Source: Oscarella lobularis | Taxonomy: Eukaryota; Porifera; Homoscleromorpha; Homosclerophorida; Oscarellidae | Reading direction: 5' to 3' | Assembly: GCF_947507565.1 (NCBI RefSeq) | Contig: NC_089191.1 | Location: 1,984,001 to 2,048,000 of the forward strand | DNA: 64,000 bases | Part shown: piece after piece, positions 44,721 to 57,591 of the stretch | Numbering within the stretch: the stretch's first letter is position 1 | How the letters are laid out: each line of letters begins with the position of its first letter | Translations under genes and position numbers: made by a program | The notes under the pieces: generated by a model | The model's database searches: none | The model's input: the letters and a program-made list of their open reading frames with translations, nothing else | What the model was told of the DNA's origin: nothing

Positions 44721-45628
44721 ATCATTTTTACAAGTGGGAGAAATTGCAGTTTGATGCTGCACTGGTTTAAAAAAATCCTAATCAAAATTTCTTCTGATGC
44801 AAAATCATTATTAATTTAGACAACGCTGCTGTAAAACGACCTCTATCATTGGCATGTAAAAGGAAGTGATAGAGTACACCGTATTGAAATTTTTGCCCGC
44901 TCACCCTAAAGGTATCCATCCGGCTACAAACGTTCATTCCCTCCCCCACGGAAGTGAAAGACTTCATTTCATGTAGGCTTTTCACATAAACATATTGTTT
45001 ACGTCAAAAAGCGAAACTGTCTTATTCAGCGTTGAATATTTTCAAGCAGCCAAAAACTTCTCACCCTTCCATAAATATATTCTTTCTCTCATGCCGTCAT
45101 GGACTTCGATGAATATGAAAACCTCTAGCTGGACTCCCTATCTAAGTAGAGAAAACATTTGTAAAGGTTGGATCGAACGGTACAAAGCTCTGCCTGGCAT
45201 CACGCGACATTTATCCCTTTTTGTACTAACTCATCAGTCAGACAAGACGAGAGATCGAGGGCTGCACCTTTCCTCACTAGTTCGCTTTCAAGCAAAGACT
45301 AATACTTCGTTTGCAACTCTGTTTGAGGAAAATCGTATAACCAGCATAGTTTATTGTAGTAGTGATGAAAGTCAAGGCATCTTTTGTATAATTTTTGCAG
45401 AGATAGAGAGAAAAACCTTTGCGAGCCTTTACGCTGTTGAAGCTATAGCAGAAGTATTATGGGTCTCTTTGTTGGTGAGGCTCCCTTTCTTTCTTTCTCA
45501 CATTGTGTTCACAGTCTTATGGAGTTTCTTTAGTGTCCACATGCAATTAATCTAAGGTGAGCTTTTTTTGCTGTTTTTATTGTGCATAACGTATGCCTTC
45601 CCTCTTTGTACTTCATATTGTATTTAGG

Positions 45629-45965
45629 CGATTTTGACTACGAACTTTGCCGAAAAGCGGCACCACCCTCTGGCAATCGATGCAAAAAAGATGAAGTCTC
45701 CTTCACGAAAGCCTGCTATTTTTTGACTAAGAACGGCAATAAGATTGCATTGCAAGAAGACGCTCGGAGTAAATGTCACAATCGCGATGCTGACCTAGCA
45801 TCATTGAGCGACATTTGTAAACATGTATTGCAAAAGAGTCATCTAGCTTCAAAGGGGTATTGGATTGGATTGAGCCTATTTATCATGGCTTAGTATCTTA
45901 CCTGTCACTTTTACTAAATGGGCAAAATATTTGACGGTCTCGACTTTGGTTGGTCTGTTGCAAAT
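45629..45965 (+). pseudogene. C-type lectin exon remnant (unit III)
   Basis: Same remnant as in unit I, ending in a stop after GYWIGLSLFIMA. Downstream similarity continues out of frame to the DFGWSVAK position. Confidence 0.8.
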
Positions 45966-46309
45966 TTTCTCAAGCGGTTCTTACCCCTATGAGTTTCTTT
46001 CTGAATTTCTCCCATCGCCACTAAACTCAGGGGTGAGTCGGAATTCTCATTGTTTAATTCCTGATTTTGGTCTGGCCCAGGATATACCTGCCGTACAGTA
46101 CGCTAGTGCTTCTCACGGACTGTTAGCAACCAGGATAGGTATAGAAGTATACGCGTTAACAACAATCAAGTTGCTGCTGCCATCAAACATCGCTGATGCA
46201 TATCGGATGCTAACAATGCATTTGGACAATAGAAAAAGAACGCAAAAACAACAACAAGACAAACAAGACACTGCATTGTTTTCAAAGTTTGGAGGAAATT
46301 TGAAATCGC

Positions 46310-47093
46310 CTACAATTCCGACCTTACCCCAACCCCTTCCGTTATTGCATTGTATATTCCGCAAACTCCTTTGAGATCTCTTCCCATGTACTTGCTTGAA
46401 ACGTTGATGCGGACGGCGGAGTAGTCAGAATTCGACAGACTGTTGTACCAAACAATTGAGACTTCATTGTCTAATAGAACAAAAATTCCGATGTCTTCAT
46501 TGACACCAGGATCGCCAACAAAAATTCTGAATCCCATCCCTTTTCTCGACACGTGAACGTATGGAACGGTGACGACATTCTGAGCGTCTCCTTTGGCCGA
46601 GATCTGAATATAAATTCGAGTTCTCGATAGATTGCCCCTGCATGAGAGATGATAAGTTTATTTATTTACTCACCTTCACATTCTTTTTGCTGTCTATTGA
46701 AATGATTGTGTTATCGTCGATATCAAATAGCGTGATGACTACATCTTGTAGGATATTTGCATGGTGCTGACTGCTGTAACTCACTATTCCTTCAACTTTC
46801 CACCTGTTAGTGTATTCGGAAAGTGTCAGCGTCTGCGGCCTATTTGGGGTGGTTTGTCGTCTACCGTTGAAATCATTCACAAAGGGATCCGAAAAAATCC
46901 TGCACGTTCCTAGAGTAATAGATTCGATTGAGTAACAGTTTGTATAACTGATCGCAAACACGTACCAGGAGCATATCCTTCGGTAGCTGAGAGGCTGAAT
47001 TGAGTCAAAAGAAAAACACTGAAGAAACAATAACAAAGTCACCGTATTCAATCGCAGATGAGCTGTATACCCTGTAAGGAACAGTGTCTGCAT
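46310..47093 (-). CDS. Secreted vWD-domain protein, 201 aa (unit III)
   Basis: Same four-exon structure, start ATG at 47093 and stop at 46310. A one-base deletion in intron 1 opens a continuous frame across it (143 codons), but the spliced form keeps the conserved signal peptide seen in the other copies and is preferred. Residues agree closely with unit I. Confidence 0.73.
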
Positions 47094-47559
47094 GATCGTT
47101 CGAGCTCAGGGAAATTGAGAGAATGGCTTGTCTGCAACGAAACTCTTCCTTTAAGTAGGTGGTAGTCCGGAAACGTAATGACGCAAAGAGAACATTATAT
47201 TAATTGAATTATTGGTGCATTTGAGACGGCGTCAGCCGGCGATGAGAACTCTAAAGGTCGCTGTATTTTTTGATGTTATCTAAATGGCAGCCAAATGAAT
47301 ACCTCTCAACTTGAATCAAATACGTGTGACCCATCGTCGCTCAAACTGAAAACGTCGGAGTCAACAACAAAACATGCGTAATTAGCTTTCAGTAGTCGGC
47401 CCAAAGTCACTTTCAACGATTTGGAGCGGAGAGTAGCTGCGATACTTTTGACAAAAGTTTCTTAGCATCCTTATAGTATTCGAAATTCATATAGTATTCG
47501 AAAAGTGGTCGAACTGCGAGGTCAGAGTGTGTGAGCGGAAGCGACGGAAAAGACCCTTA

Positions 47560-47692
47560 GTCAGCTGGTTACATCCGTCAGCTGGTTATATCCGTGAGCT
47601 GGTTACATCCGTGAGCTGGTTACATCCGTCAGCTGGTTATATCCGTCAGCTCGTTACATCCGTGAGCTGGTTACATTCGTCAGCTGGTTACA
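47560..47692 (+). repeat. 17-bp minisatellite (unit III)
   Basis: About eight copies of GTCAGCTGGTTACATCC-type units. Confidence 0.85.
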
Positions 47693-47739
47693 CACAACGG
47701 CAGAGTCTAATTAATTAATTAAAACGTGAGGCCAACAAC

Positions 47740-47742
47740 GGT

Positions 47743-47776
<34 letters not shown>
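47740..47776 (+). repeat. ATCT microsatellite
   Basis: Eight tandem ATCT units that are absent from units I and II, which have a single copy at this place. Confidence 0.9.
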
Positions 47777-47777
<1 letters not shown>

Positions 47778-47794
47778 CAGATACTATAAAGCGA

Positions 47795-48240
47795 AAATGC
47801 GTTTTTATGCGGCGAACTTCCGTGCACATCGCCTCGCTAAGTTGTGCTTGACTTACTTTTCGGCGAATCGGGAGCCCTATCGATCGAGGGGCGTCGATCG
47901 CCCGAAAGCCGCTAGCTAGGGCGCCGCGGGGCAAATCGCCGCCTCCGAGGCGCGGCGAAGGCCTCAAACAGTCAAGCCATCAGCCCCGTTCGCCCGTCGG
48001 GGCCCATTTCGGGTGCGAACGCGTCGATCGCGCAGTAGATAGCGGGGGCGTTTCCGAGCGACGGCGTCATTAATTGCAATTTGTCGCCATGACGAAAAGC
48101 AATTACGCAGTCGCGTTGACGTCGCTCTTCGAAGTCTCCAACAACAATTGATCATCCTCGCGAATATTCGAACACATCGAAAGAGGTGAGATATCGAATA
48201 TTCCAGACAGTTCTCGCGTCGCGGCGCGAATACCCCACCC
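47795..48240. other. GC-rich conserved block (unit III)
   Basis: Matches the block in units I and II with small indels. Beyond it the sequence differs from the other units. Confidence 0.4.
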
Positions 48241-49871
48241 ACCCCATTTTCGACCCTTTCCGACCACCGTTTTCGCGTACGATGTGTCGAACAGCGTTCG
48301 TCAGCCTTCGCGACGCCTGTCGCAAGCGGCGAAATTGCGAACGGACGCGATTCCGAAATGTTGAGTCTCCGCCCCTCATCGTTTCGAGTCTTTCTGGCGA
48401 CCGATTACGCTTGCAAAGCGCCGCAACCTGTTCGCTCTCTCTCCCGATGTTGTCCCATTGTGCTGAAACCTTCTTTCGCCGGCATTCTGACTGGTTTCGC
48501 GAGTCGCGGCAACGCCTCTTTTTTCGACTTCGGCCGACACCCGTTTCTGTGTCTAAAATTGCCGAGAAGCGCTTACGCAAAAGATGCTGCAGCATATATT
48601 CCGTCTGCGAATTATATTATAATGATCTTTTGCTTATGTTGCAGGTTTCTTTTTTCGACGATCGCGTCTGCCAAAGACGTATACAAGCCACAATTGCACT
48701 AAGTCAACAGCTGACAGAGCCTTTGTTTGATAGAAGTCGTTTTTTCATTGATCTGGTCGCTCTGTCGTCACGTGTCTACCGTCGCCGCTGATGGCATCGC
48801 CGTATCCCTCTCCGTCGAAAAGCCAAATGGCGAAGTCAAAGTATTTTGTGTCTGGTGATTGCACGACAATGACGTCTTTTCATGAACTGGACGAAGGTAT
48901 TCAATCGTCCCGTCACGAGAACTATCAGAGCCACAGGGACGGACGACATGGGTGCCGTTGGCGACGCGGTCACAGTTTATATTGATGTTCGAGAACGAAC
49001 CGTCTGTTCTTGACTTGGGGCTCGGCTACGACGTTGAGGACGACATTTATGCCAGTCACTGAAGAGATAACATCTTTTCAACGCCATTCAACAAAGTTGT
49101 ACCGCGCTCAAATCAAAGACAAAGATTCGAATATAATTTCAAAATGCATCGTCACTCCCACGTCAGAGAACCTCTGAAAATGTATCTACAATTTTGGCAT
49201 TATTTTTCTCTTAGATCTTCGCCAAGTGGTTTGCTAGACGACGACGAATATCTTGCCGTTGTTTACGCTATTATGCTGCCCAGCGTCTTATATCGGTTCT
49301 TCAGCTTCGCTTTTGCAATCTCAAGCTACAGTCAACCATCACCTAACATTGACAGACGTCTAATTATCCGCGCTGAAAGACATACGAACGCTTTCTTCAC
49401 TGGACATGGGTGAGTAACCGGTAGCAATCCTTCAATCGTTTTTTTTCTTATTATTGCTCGAATTGATCCAATATATTGTACATATTGCGCGATAGTGGGG
49501 AAGCCAACTCTATCGGCCACTGCTATAGAGGTAAGGCCTCTTTCACCTCATTGGCCTAAGGAGGTTTCCGTGAGTCAATTGCCTAAGGGATGACACCAAG
49601 GGGTGCTTGTTCCACAAAAGGAACTCGTTCTAACTGTACCAGGACCTTTTAAGCTTTTTTCTCAAAGACGAGCAGATGTACTCTCCTTAAACGATATCCC
49701 GGTATAGTCGAAACGTGTCTTGCGAAAAAAGTCAGTGAAAAGTTTGACCTTTCGATGACCATTACCCGGATAACGACACGATGTCAAAATAATTAGGTAA
49801 TATAACATGGATATTCAGTAGGGAAGAAGAACAAGGTCTAACGTAAATAAAGCAATAACTAGTCACAGGAA
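48241..49871. other. Unassigned region with open frames and a partial GTGAGGC element
   Basis: A plus-strand open frame runs 48186-48791 (201 codons, arginine-rich), with a good acceptor inside it (TTATGTTGCAG near 48645). Another frame around 48995-49065 reads FENEPSVLDLGLGYDVEDD. None of these matches a family I recognise. About 49690-49795 repeats the right end of the GTGAGGC element (CGATATCCCGGTATAGT, then ATTACCCGGATAACGACAC). Confidence 0.35.
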
Positions 49872-51455
49872 AAGATATTTCTCAAAAGGTTCACGTTCCT
49901 GGTAGGTCTTGGATGCTGGGAAAGTGTACAATTCTGCAAGTGAGCAAGGTTTCCCGGATACATCTTTATTTATTAATTTTTTCTTCACTACTACTATTAC
50001 GCCTAAAACCTATTCTAACTACAGAACGGAAAAAAGTGAACGCGAAAAAGAAACAATTACAGTGCAAGTCGAAGCAAGAGGTCGTAAAAAAGTACGAGAT
50101 ATAAAGTCACACCTCCAACTGACACAGTATCGTATAGCAAAGCGAAACCTAGAGAAACAAAGCCAGTATCCGTTCAAAACAACTACGTACTTACCAAAAA
50201 AAGCCGAAATGAAGCGCGTCTGTGTTTGCGTGACCCAGGTCGCACCACGTGGAGGTCCAGACGCTTCGCAACCCAGTCGACCCTCACCAACGGCATGAAT
50301 TGGATCAGAATCCCACATTTCGTGGGCCTCCGAGGTTCGTTGCCCCCCCGGGAGACGACTATCACCTCCGCCGAAGAGGCCCGCTCATCGTGTGCTCGAC
50401 GTGGAGGAGAGCCGACGAACGCCGACGCTGTCCCGTGTAATACCAAGGAAACAATCCTTGATAAGACGGAGCGTGTTTTCCCGACGCGAAAGCCCCTAGA
50501 GGTCTTAGGGATGTGCCTCTAATCACTTTCGCGCCGTTGCTCCAGGACTGTGCGTCGATATGTCGTTCGCCCCTCTGGCTCCCTGCCTTCCAACGACTAA
50601 CCAAGCGTACGAGCGAGTTCTCAAGCGACGGGGTTACGTAAAGAGGGAGAGCGCTGCGCACGACTTTATGTACTCGCGCACGAACCGTGACGCAAACTCT
50701 TCGCTGATTGGACGTCGGGTGTGCGTCCTTAACCGCAACGGTTTCACGCGAGAGAGCGTTGCTTTTTGCACCTCTACGCGCAACCAAAAAAGGTCATAAT
50801 TGGAGCGATCACGCGCGTGCAGCGTTTGTCCCAAAAGAAAAGTGGAACAAGAGACGAGCACGTGCACGCGTGCATGGCCAAGATGGCCTACACGTGACGT
50901 CACCGATTCGTCCACGAATCTCCACGAAACGGGAAGAAAGCGCGACAAAAGGCGACCAGAAACGCTCTAACTTAGTCGATCGAGTTCGCCTTTCGAAAGA
51001 AACGCGGCGAACTCGATCGAATCGCAGTGAAATAAAGGACTCGTGATTTCGAGCCGTTGATTCGGTCAAAGACAGTTTCGGGGCTCTTAGTCGAAGCAGA
51101 GAGCAACTGTTGTGTTGCAGTTTCTCGTGGAATCGAGAGAGATGCGCTCGCTCACCTGCGTTTCGCTTCATATAAACTGTCTGAGTCCCTTTGTCGTCGA
51201 TTCCAGCGCATTTCGATCAATCTTTGGACGCGTAGGGATAATCGATCGTCTAAATCGCGTAAAATTCTCGCTGTGGCTCGGAAACATTTTACTTCAAGCA
51301 CGCTAACTAAGATGGAGGGCTCGACACACGAATTCTCGACCTTTAGCTTTATAGCGCACAAGGCAGCGTCGAGCGACCGCGTCCTTCTGCAGGACAGTCG
51401 TTCGGCTTTCCTGCTTAGAGTTCGTCTCATAAGGCGATTGCGTCAAATGGGAACA
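49872..51455 (+). repeat. Long dispersed repeat R1, copy B
   Basis: Collinear with copy A from ATTTCTCAAAAGGTTCACG to AGGCGATTGCGTCAAATGGG. It keeps the SINE-related block, AAGATGGC (50880), TGACGTCACC (about 50895) and the hairpin near 50980. Confidence 0.8.
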
Positions 51456-52023
51456 GCTAGGCTGTTCTTTCATTAAATTAATTGTTCACAGGCTTTTTCC
51501 TATATTCCCTTTACGTCTCAACCACGTTGACGACGTGATCGATCGACTGGGACTGAATCAAATGCAGAGGAGCTGCTGTAGAAAGCAAATGTTTTTATCA
51601 GAAACCGGAAGTGCATTCCATTCACTAGGTACACCGAACTTCTGTCCAGAGACACAGTCATCGTACATAATACCGGTAGACTGCATTCCGGCCAGATCTT
51701 CTGAAGGCAGTCAAGCACAACGTTTGATCATGGTGACTGACACTGCCTACGTAAGTGAACGTACATTGTGAACGACACCCAAAAATATGAAAGACGTGAA
51801 GAGGTTGTTATCTAATCGTCTCTCTCTCTTGTATCTTTCTGCAATGTCGTATTCCAAAGGAACTAAGTCGTCAATTGACGTCTCGATTTGAGAAATGGAG
51901 GACGGCATCAACCTTCGTCCTGATCAATTACATTGGTATCTAACCCTCACATAACATATAAATCCAAAAAAAGTACAAACACAGACACGCAGAAAGAGCG
52001 GTGCAAGTTCAACATAAACTATA
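51456..52023. other. Intergenic, no supported gene
   Basis: This is the 3' flank of the minus-strand membrane protein gene. A short open frame (51535-51771) shows no domain. Confidence 0.4.
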
Positions 52024-55000
52024 CTAGTACATCATCGAAGAGCTGTATGAGCTGAATACAGTAGTCTGGGGCTGGGCCGTGCTCTGGGGTACCGTAGCCA
52101 CAGTTTTCACCACTTCGTTCTCCCTTCTGCGAAAAAGAAGGTCGAACACATTGTACTTGCTACGGCGCAAAGCGAGAACACAAAAGGCGCCTGGAACGGC
52201 AAGGCCAGCGACGATCGCCACAACAGTAAGAATAATTGTTAGAACAAAAAGCCAATAAAGCGTTGTTGATAGTGCTATTAGGTCAGCGACAAGTGTCGTT
52301 GCCGCCAGGCCGTAGGCAGAAATGGGCTGGTGGACGCTAGAAAGCACGATCAAAGCTATCATCAGACCTGTATAAACAACGGCAACGGTGATTGTTCTCC
52401 AATCGCTGCACGACATTTTGATCCTGTCAATGAAACGAAACGACTTTGCGTCAAAAGAACGAATCTTTTCGAAGGAATTAGAAATTCTAGTCTTCTTTCG
52501 CATATTCTGGCCCTCTCCCAAACTTTCGCTTTGTTCCCAAATGGACTTGAAAAGTTCGATGAAATAGGTTCTTATCCAAAAGACGTTGGTGCCAACAAAA
52601 ATTGCAACACTGATGAACGGAAGACAAAATCCGCAAGCAATCATAAATATTCCTACGCCAGAAATCTTCACTTCGTCTCCTTCGATCCTGTCTTGGTTTG
52701 TCTCGATAGCTTCAAACGCAATAGACGCAAGAATAAACGCATGCAGAATCATAACGCAGGTGATGTGAAAGACAAGGCGCCACTCGATTCTGAAGCAGGG
52801 CACGCGGTCCGTACGTTCTGGACCAAACATTCGCTTACTTGCAATATCTCTGGATGCTTTGATTATTAAGTAGATGCGATGAAGATAGACGTCTACAACA
52901 GTCAAAAGACAACCGATACCGATGACAAAGTATTCGAAAGTGCCTTTTCCGTTTGCCTCTGAAGCAATGTCATAGATGTCGCAGATTATTAGTGGATACA
53001 TGAGAGCATGGATAACGTATTTAAGCGCGAGTTCGTGTACAAATTTACTGCTGCCGCGAACTTTTGAATCTCCATTCTCCACTATCTTGCTCTTCTCCAA
53101 ATCCTGACAGTTCTGTTTTTTCTTGTCTCGGTAAAAATTGAAGAATTCTTTCCATTGTCTACCGTTTTCGTAAATGGAAAGAATCAAATCCAAAAGTGTC
53201 AGAACCAGATTAACGACCTTTAAACTTCTCTTATCATCGAAGCCATGAGAAGCTGCGATAGCTGCATAAACCAAACTGAAGATGAAAAAGGACAATTCAA
53301 AGCTTCTCCAAAAGATCAATGCCCACTGTGACGGCGGACCAATGAATTTGATAGCTGCAAGCAAACCGTCGCGGAAAGCTTCTTTCTCCCCGTTGCTGAA
53401 TTGTTTTCCACTACAAGCCCCACAGGCAATGCACAGCTTTCCACGTCTTGAGCATCGCTCCATGCAGTCGCAGCATTTCAACAAACGGAAACAGCTTACT
53501 GAACACTTCAAACAGCAGTCGCAGCATTTCCGATCAACAATCGCAAAATTGCCCTTCTCTATCTCCTCGTAGTTCTCCTCGAGAAAGTCCAAACTCTCAA
53601 CTATTTCCTCTTTTGCAGTCAGTTCTATTATCGTTGGTTCTACTTCAACCGGAGCTGGTGCTACCTCAACTACGTTCCCTATGCTTTTCTGCTGCACTCT
53701 TTCATCGTCTGCTAAAATTTGCGGCGCTATCACAATCACCTCTTCGTAATTATCGGATCCTCTGCTATGCGACGACGGCGGTGGTGACGGAGGTGGTGAC
53801 GGCGGTGGTGACGGCGGCAAAGTAGAAGCACTTGAGTACTTGCAACTACTTTGCGGTGACTGAGAAGGTGCATATTGACTGCATTCTCTAGAAGGCAGAT
53901 CTGAAGCTTTTTCTATCTGAACTCTTTCTTTCGGTAAGTCTTTTGGTGGCGAATTAGACCAAGGATTGCTGTTTTCTTCTTGTGACAATTGCGGTGATGA
54001 CTGGAATTCCTCATTACTTCTTATTGGTAGCGTTGGTGACGATTTATCTTTGCTACAATCTTCATTTTGAGGCAGCGGCAATGGTAAAAAGCTTTCACTC
54101 TGCTCACTTGGTAATTGTGGTGGCTGAGGGTTCTGAAGCGGTGGGAGTGAAGATTCTCTGCCGTGATCATCCCTTTCTCTTGCTAGGGATGGCGGCTGAT
54201 AAGACAAAGAACTCGGTTTATCACTTTCCTCTGGTAGCGGCGTTGAATGAGACTTGGAGCTTGGATTGCTTCCTCTTGGCAGTGGAGGCGGCTGAATGGG
54301 TGGCGATTTTCTGTCGTGTTGCCTTTGCGGTGATGGCTGAGGGAAAGGCGGCTGTGCGGACACAGCCGTGTATTCACTTTTGTCGTTTCTCTTTGGCGGT
54401 AGCTGTGAAGAAAATGCGAAGTTGGGATCTTTACTCACTTGCGTTATTCCATAAAAAGGATTGTCCAGAGAAAGTGCGCCTTTTTTTTCAGTTTCGTTCT
54501 CTTCAGCAACGGAAATTTGATGAGGCGGCTGAAGTAGCGTCGACTTTTCGATTTGATGTTTTTGCGACAGTGGTTGAGGTAGTGGCGGCTGTGCGGACAC
54601 GGCAGGGATAGCACTGCTATTGTCTTTCCTTGGCGGTAGTTTTGGCGGAATTTCCAACTCCTCATTTTCACTCACTTCACCTAAAACCGCTCGTCCATAA
54701 AGCGGATCTGAGCCACTTTCTTCGTTTTCGTTTTTCTCAGTAACGGAAAATTCCTTTAGCTCTTTTTGAAAAGGTCTATGCTGCTTTCCTGCTTGTTCAT
54801 GACCATGGATTCTGTCTTCGCTACTAGCTTTAAGTCTTCTAGCATTCTTTCTAAACTCTCGTTTTTCGCTTTCAGGCGTAGAGGGTGATTTTTTGTCAAA
54901 TAATCCTTGTTTTTCTCGCATTGCGGCGGAAATTTCAGACGCTGATGAATACAGATTATCTTTGCCTAATAATTAAAGGTTCCAAAAACTCAGAATCAGA

Positions 55001-55149
55001 TTTAAGTAAATCGTTTCACTCACTCGGAGTGGGTTTTGAGTGACCGCTTGTTGGCGTTGCTGAAGTAAAATTTCGTAGGCCTTCTCTATCCTGTAAACAG
55101 AGGTGTTCTAGTGGAGGATAGAATTTAGACTGACAAACGCACTCACCAT
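52024..55149 (-). CDS. Proline-rich, cysteine-rich multi-pass membrane protein, 1003 aa, unknown family
   Basis: Three exons join in phase: 55149-55147 (the ATG alone), 55090-55024, 54965-52024. Residues 1-480 are hydrophilic and disordered-looking, with many PxxP motifs (KLPPRK, QLPPKR), repeated DPLYG/NPFYG tyrosine motifs and a run of three PPSPPPS blocks at about 408-422. Residues about 508-550 are a dense cysteine patch (CCDCCLKC, LKCCDC, ACGAC). Residues about 580-975 hold roughly seven hydrophobic segments with charged loops between, then a short cytoplasmic-looking tail ending SSYSSSMMY. This suggests a scaffold tail for SH3 and phosphotyrosine partners attached to a multi-pass membrane core; the cysteine patch may be palmitoylated or metal-binding. 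I recognise no family. A single long exon is unusual among its neighbours. Confidence 0.82.
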
Positions 55150-56279
55150 GATTTTCAAACTAATGGGAGCAAACTGCGACGTCTTGCGATGGAATCAGAT
55201 CTGCGAAGAAAAAGAAAGTCAGATCATGCATATCGTGATCCATGTTCCCCAACTGTACTCATGAAGGAGTGAGTAGCGTGAAGTCGTCACGTTGAGCAAG
55301 TGAAAGCGGAAAAGTGGTGTGCGCGAGTTTGTGCAACGCGATCTCGCTTGAAGGGGTGCTTTCAGTCACTAAGGAGCCTCTGTCTCAAGCAACAACGACA
55401 ACTAGTTGTCAAAAAAAGCGTTGAACCATACATGTAGGATTGCCTATAGCTTCGCGACTAAGCCTCATGCACTGACAAGTAAGCGCTTGGAGGGAATATG
55501 TGTCTACATTCGAAGTAGGATTCACTCACCAGTGCCGTGTTCACGATGAGTCGAACTGGATTGCTCCTAAGCAAAGCACGACTCACGATGACTTATTTGA
55601 TTATGTAGAGCGCGTGACCTCTTGATTTAATTAATTAAGAAGGAGATAATTTTACTAAAGTAATTATCTGAATATATACAATCGCTAAACCTAAGAACTG
55701 TTGAGCTTTTCAGGCTTCTGATAGTAAAGTGGCTTAGACCTTAATTAACACACCGTTGGCACAACACTGGACGAAACTAAAACGAATTTCACTAAAAGCA
55801 GTAATACTCGTCGGCTTTATATTATTCTGCTCACGAAATAAGGATTTCTTTACATATATGCCGCCTTTTATATCTGAACAAGTTCAGCCTGAATTCCTGC
55901 AAAACAAATAAAAAATATTCGAAAAACGTACTGTCTTCACTGCAGTAATGCTAAGTCAAAAAGTAATGGCTATAGAACGAAGAAAGAGCACACAGAGCCA
56001 TTTCGTATCTCTCAGAAAAGACTAGTGCCGCTACCAAAAAATTTTAGAAATGTATACAACGTCAATGGAAAAAGTTTGAACTAATGCAAACTCGGACGAG
56101 TCCCTTGGGACACCATGCATCCAGCGTTGACCGGACTGTCGTTAGTCGAACGTCAGAAAATAATATATCATTTTGTCTAATGTAACGATTATACACAAAA
56201 GACAAAGAACGGCTAAAATTCGATCGATTTGTCGATGACTGCTATATGAACGTTCAGAGACCTATCACCTGCCGAGAAA
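55150..56279. other. Intergenic, no supported gene
   Basis: This is the upstream region of the membrane protein gene. AT-rich, no open frame of note, no shared repeat seen. Confidence 0.4.
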
Positions 56280-56812
56280 AGGAAGCTGATAGCCAATGAT
56301 AACTGAACATTGGTGAGGCCCCCTTTGAGGAGTCACTATCACTAGGGCCACGGGATAATTGCTCGCAGCGACCGTTGTGAATATCGCACGCACGTGTACT
56401 TCCAGTCACATAAAGACTAACCTCTTAGGTCCTCTTCGGTCGCCGGAGAAAGGAACTCGACTAACGACGTAGGAGAGACGAGCCTCGAAAGAGAACTGAT
56501 AAATTCGGTTCCTGGGCGAGAAGGCTTGACTGAGATGCGTCGACCGCCCTATCTACGCATAGGCCTTTGGGTCAGCGCCAAACAGAATATTCAAATCGCG
56601 TCTGCGAGCCTTACCTTAGGCTTTGGAAGCGAAAAACTTAAAATGGAACCCCTTAGGGAGCCTCACTTTTTTGTAACAACATCAGCGGCTCGGAAAAAGT
56701 GGTTTGAACGATATCCCGGTATAGTTGAAACACGTCTTGCGAAAAAAGTCAGTGAAAAGGTTGACCGGAGCCGGTTGACCTTTCGATGACCATTACCCAG
56801 ATAACGACACGA
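56280..56812 (+). repeat. GTGAGGC-type short mobile element, copy 10
   Basis: The most complete plus-strand copy: CCAATGATAACTGAACATTG, then GTGAGGCCCCCTTTGAGG, then GGAGCCTCAC near 56665, ending at ATTACCCAGATAACGACAC. Confidence 0.65.
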
Positions 56813-56872
56813 TGTCAAATTAACCTTGTTTGTAACAATGGTGCAGTGTGGGTCGAGTACGTTGGCGAAAGG

Positions 56873-57525
56873 TAGCCTCGATACTCCAGACCCTCGCGCG
56901 TTAAGGGGGGTGTGGTTGGCGAGAGGGTCTGGACGCACTCTGTAGAAAGCCGTGTGCAGATCACGTGGTTTTTCGAACCGAGCGAGCCAATCACAGGTCT
57001 CGATACCCATTAGGACATACGTACACTGATTGGACGCGGACCTAACTTCGTTAACAAATGTACTTTCCACTAATGGGCACTCCTACTCGATAAAACAGTC
57101 GCGGAAGTCCCTAAACGAAGGAAATCTCTTCGCGCGTGTACGGACATCGTTGCGCGAGCGTTGGATGAAGGCCCGCAAGAGGTCTGCCCGAGCTTTTTCC
57201 CAATCGCTAACGTTCTTTCGGGTTCTTTGATAGCCAACGACTTTACGCGAAGATCTGAAGGAGAAGTAACGCCGGAAAAGCAGCGAACCTTCGATTACAT
57301 AGGAACCCGGTGTAGCGTACGCCGTAACTAAATTACTCGTAGCGAAACGAAGTTAGGTCCGCGTCCAATCAGTGTACGTGTGTCCTAATGGGTATCGAGA
57401 CCTGTGATTGGCTCGCTCGGTTCGAAAAACCACGTGATCTGCACACGGCTTTCTACAGAGTGCGTCCAGACCCTCTTGCCAACCACACCCCCCTTAACGC
57501 GCGAGGGTCTGGAGTATCGAGGCTA
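56873..57525. mobile_element. Foldback transposon FB2, 653 bp, 9-bp target duplication
   Basis: Inverted terminal repeats of about 190 bp start TAGCCTCG. Each arm carries an inner palindrome whose stems are CCAGACCCTC and GAGGGTCTGG, followed by CGCACTC. The target GGCGAAAGG is duplicated exactly (56864-56872 and 57526-57534). The end sequence, the nested palindrome, the following CGCACTC and the 9-bp duplication all match FB1, although the stems differ in sequence, so the two are families of one superfamily. No coding capacity. It lies about 65 bp upstream of the next gene's start codon. Confidence 0.9.
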
Positions 57526-57591
57526 GGCGAAAGGAATGGACTCCAGATTTTTGGAACAGCGTGCGCTAAGGTAAGAAAGCCCGTTTGAGTG

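Larger units (their letters stand above)
44173..48240 (+). repeat. Tandem unit III of a triplicated segment (partial)
   Basis: Collinear with units I and II from the reversed GTGAGGC element to the GC-rich block, then leaves the shared sequence near 48240. It therefore lacks the R1 half and may show the original context of the unit's right side. Its plus-strand open frame is the longest (44995-45555, 186 codons). The unit III minisatellite has the most copies. Confidence 0.88.

Noticed and set aside
47527-47718. Small repetitive protein with SAGYIRQLVTSVSWLH-like repeats
   Set aside because: It is a translation of the 17-bp minisatellite, which stays open in all frames; no gene signals.
53982-54611. 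Plus-strand open frame of 209 codons
   Set aside because: It lies antisense to the proline-rich tail of the membrane protein; the repeated codons there keep the opposite strand open by chance.
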